Source of the DNA: Candidatus Poribacteria bacterium
Lineage (GTDB): Bacteria > Poribacteria > WGA-4E > WGA-3G
Reading direction: 5' to 3'
NCBI GenBank assembly: GCA_028824685.1
Contig: JAPPCZ010000068.1
Span: 37,654-101,653, forward strand
Length of the DNA: 64,000 nt
Shown: positions 62,176 through 64,000 of the stretch, piece after piece
Layout of the letters: every line of letters starts with the position of its first letter
Numbering within the stretch: the stretch's first letter is position 1
Notes under the pieces: generated by a model
Told to the model about the DNA's origin: nothing
Databases searched by the model: none
What the model saw: only the letters and a program-made list of their open reading frames with translations
Program-made: the position numbers and the translations under genes

Positions 62176-63582
62176 ATGCCTCAAAAAGAGGAACCATTGC
62201 ATGACTATCTGCAATTCATACGGAAGTACAGTTTCGTTATCTGTCTGAGCACTTTATTGGTTTTAGGAACTGCGCTTATTATCTCACTGCGTATCCCTAA
62301 AACCTATTCTGCTTCTACACGGATGCTGCTTATTCAATCGAACACAGCTTCTCCTATTTCCTCCAGTAATTTGTTCCAAACAGTTTTTTCAGGAGGCGTT
62401 GATCGCAGAGAGATGGCAACAATTAGTGAAAGGTTTTCTACAGAGTCTATGCTAAATGCTGCGATTGAGAATATGGAAGAGAATGAACTTGGAGACGTGC
62501 AGCATCTTCCCAGCATAGGAAATCTCAAACGGAAGTTGAAGGCACAAATTCATCCGGATGCTGACTATATTGACTTGTCAATTGAATTAACCGAAACCGA
62601 AGGAGGCGAACGTAACGCAGCTCTATTGGTTAATCAACTGGCGCGAGACATGCAGATATTACGGAGTGAAAATGAAAAAACAAGATTGGCAAAACACCAA
62701 AGATTGCTTGAACAAAAACGAGAAGATAATGATAAAAAAATTCAACAACTCATAGACGAAACTCTTAAATTTGTCCGCGAAAACGGAAGTCCAGAGACGT
62801 GGTACCCTCAATTAGCAAGTTTATTGGAACAGTATAGAAACTTACAAGAGCGGCTTGGAATCGCCGAACAAACCCTCCACACTGCACGCGGGCGCCTAAC
62901 CCATTTGAAAAATCGGCAAGAAAACCTTCCACAACAGACACAAATTTCGGAAACTCAGAACTACCATCCGATCTGGCTATCTCTGCGCGAGAAATTAGAT
63001 GACTTGGAATCCCAACGCATTGGTGATAGTAAAAAAGCCGGAAAAAGTTCACATGAACTCAGTGGACAAGACGCACAAATTGCTGAACTCCAGGAAAAAT
63101 ATGATGCGACACCGGAAATGGCTAATATTACCACTTACGGTACTTCTCCACACTATATTTATATACAAAATCAACTAATTGAGTTGCCTCCAACTATTGA
63201 AGGTTATGAAAACGAAACAGAACAACTTAAAAAAGAATTGCAAAAAACCTATAGCCAATTGCAAAAATTATTAAACCAAATTCCGGTTAATCAACATACA
63301 TTTACGCAGTTGCGCACCGAACTCGAACTTGCTGGCACCTTAAAAGAAGAAATTGAAAAACGCTATCTTGAATCTGAAATATTAAGTGCGGAGTCCGGCG
63401 TTACCGACACGCAGATAGGCGGTATTGAAATCGTTGATATCGCGGTCCCCCGGAAAATCCCGATCAGTCCACAATTCAAATTAATTGTTATTCTCGCGGG
63501 GGTTGTAGGGTTATGTTTAGGTGTAACGCTTGCCTTATTATTCGAATACTTTAAGAGCTCTTCGCTTAGTTTACAAAACTGA
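62176..63582 (+). CDS. Wzz/GumC-type polysaccharide chain-length regulator
   Basis: 468 residues of the polysaccharide copolymerase type. Membrane segments at about 21-43 and 440-460 flank a long periplasmic part with coiled coils (about 150-330, e.g. LEQYRNLQERLGIAEQTLH). The Wzz domain (RKYSFVICLSTLLV, RIPKTYSASTRML) and the proline-rich IVDIAVPRKIPISPQFK before the second segment are typical. No C-terminal tyrosine kinase. The start at 62176 has no adjacent Shine-Dalgarno: AAGGAGA lies at 62134-62140, with a hairpin (62145-62166) between. It ends the window's last transcript, with a strong terminator overlapping the stop. Confidence 0.88.
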   Translation: MPQKEEPLHDYLQFIRKYSFVICLSTLLVLGTALIISLRIPKTYSASTRMLLIQSNTASPISSSNLFQTVFSGGVDRREMATISERFSTESMLNAAIENMEENELGDVQHLPSIGNLKRKLKAQIHPDADYIDLSIELTETEGGERNAALLVNQLARDMQILRSENEKTRLAKHQRLLEQKREDNDKKIQQLIDETLKFVRENGSPETWYPQLASLLEQYRNLQERLGIAEQTLHTARGRLTHLKNRQENLPQQTQISETQNYHPIWLSLREKLDDLESQRIGDSKKAGKSSHELSGQDAQIAELQEKYDATPEMANITTYGTSPHYIYIQNQLIELPPTIEGYENETEQLKKELQKTYSQLQKLLNQIPVNQHTFTQLRTELELAGTLKEEIEKRYLESEILSAESGVTDTQIGGIEIVDIAVPRKIPISPQFKLIVILAGVVGLCLGVTLALLFEYFKSSSLSLQN

Positions 63583-63630
63583 ATCAGTCCTATTATTCTG
63601 TCGCGCAGTTAATAGGGAATTCAGTTTTTT
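63575..63630 (+). terminator. Strong two-part rho-independent terminator
   Basis: AAAACTGAAT pairs with ATTCAGTTTT, and CCTATTA pairs with TAATAGG inside it. T-run TTTTTTGTTT follows. The stem includes the TGA stop of the chain-length regulator gene. Confidence 0.9.
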
Positions 63631-63687
63631 GTTTGCATTGGGTGGAGGATTTTCAACCCTATTGGACAGTCCATTCTAAAATTATAG

Positions 63688-63950
63688 GTAATAGTCGGGA
63701 ATCCAAATCAAGAAATCAACGGTATGAACAGAATCAACGCCGAATGCGCGTATGGCATTCGGCGCCTGTAGGCGTTCCCCGGGTATGAATGCCATTTAGG
63801 CATTCCCCGGAGTTCCCTCCTACAATAGATAAGATTTCTGTAGGAGCGATCTCCGAATCGCGACACACCTCACTGATAGTCGGGAATCGGAGTTTCCTCC
63901 TAACGTCTCAAAATGTCTCGTTAATTCTAAAGTTTACTATAAGTAACCCA
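63688..63950. repeat. Composite repeat: nested CCAAAT element plus a full two-hairpin unit
   Basis: A first two-hairpin unit starts at 63690 but is interrupted after TCGGGAAT by CCAAATCAA..., which holds the hairpins GCCGAATGC / GCATTCGGC (loop GCGTATG) and GAATGCC / GGCATTC. It resumes as GAGTTCCCTCCTAC. A second, complete unit follows at 63841-63903 with loops CTCCGA and TCGGAG. The tail to 63950 matches 49443-49483. The remaining 63583-64000 has no gene. Confidence 0.8.
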
Positions 63951-64000
63951 AGTTGCTACCTATCGCCATAAAGTTGTTTTATATTGGTTGCGATGATAAA

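Noticed and set aside
1..64000. tRNA, rRNA or known riboswitch in the gaps
   Set aside because: I looked through the gaps for a cloverleaf with a GTTCRA arm and for common riboswitch cores and saw none; a covariance-model search was not possible.

Overview
The window reads as a chromosomal segment of a Gram-negative, diderm bacterium. It has lipid-transport genes of the MlaE/MlaF/MlaD type, several lipoproteins with clear lipoboxes, an outer-membrane-like protein and a methylerythritol-phosphate pathway. The gene mix (sulfatase, DUF6807/PmoA-like protein, Gfo/Idh oxidoreductase, DUF1549/DUF1553 protein, bacterial serpin, microcompartment shell protein with PduL) and the dense hairpin repeats between genes fit Candidatus Poribacteria or a relative. 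That assignment is an inference from gene content, not from a marker-gene tree. I saw no rRNA or tRNA gene.

Layout. 318-5762: a ribosomal/replication block (rpsR, rplI, dnaB) running into an mlaE-mlaF-mlaD operon. 6080-16656: housekeeping (radA, PIN/TRAM protein, ispD, ispF, cysS, dprA, accA, a DUF711 protein) interrupted by two related lipoproteins. 16781-18978: cupin plus sulfatase. 19097-26763: a type I restriction-modification operon whose specificity subunit carries an in-frame minimal nucleotidyltransferase domain, with a HEPT partner gene before it and a frameshifted gene of unknown function before hsdR. 26936-37801: STAS protein, then carbohydrate-type catabolic and secreted proteins, two of which share a C-terminal tail. 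37903-40129: a decayed spot with a frameshifted NADAR-type antitoxin, a frameshifted IS982-type transposase and a 180-bp MITE-like element. 40265-42362: a two-gene unit of an MNT-HEPT fusion and a CoxE-like von Willebrand A protein. 42406-44607: zinc alcohol dehydrogenase and a cyclase-fold protein. 44789-48998 (minus strand): four secreted proteins with heme, FMN-domain, His-rich and Cys-rich character. 49607-56465: MsrP-like molybdoenzyme, then a serpin/VWA/peptidase/phosphoesterase/TPR run. 57159-58941: a three-gene microcompartment mini-locus. 59216-63582: secreted Tyr/Ser/Arg-rich protein, small envelope proteins and a Wzz-type chain-length regulator.

The intergenic spaces hold at least four families of hairpin-forming repeats. 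In several of them the stems differ between copies by compensating changes, so the fold is conserved rather than the sequence. One family pairs two hairpins with complementary loops. Another occurs as copies spaced 50-51 bp apart.

The best candidates for something undescribed are the MNT-HsdS fusion with its HEPT partner, the MNT-HEPT/CoxE-VWA pair with a lost catalytic His, the shared C-terminal tail on secreted proteins, and the kissing-loop-like repeat. Three separate single-base frameshifts (about 22.84-22.93 kb, 38.33 kb, 39.21 kb) should be checked against reads before they are taken as real decay.
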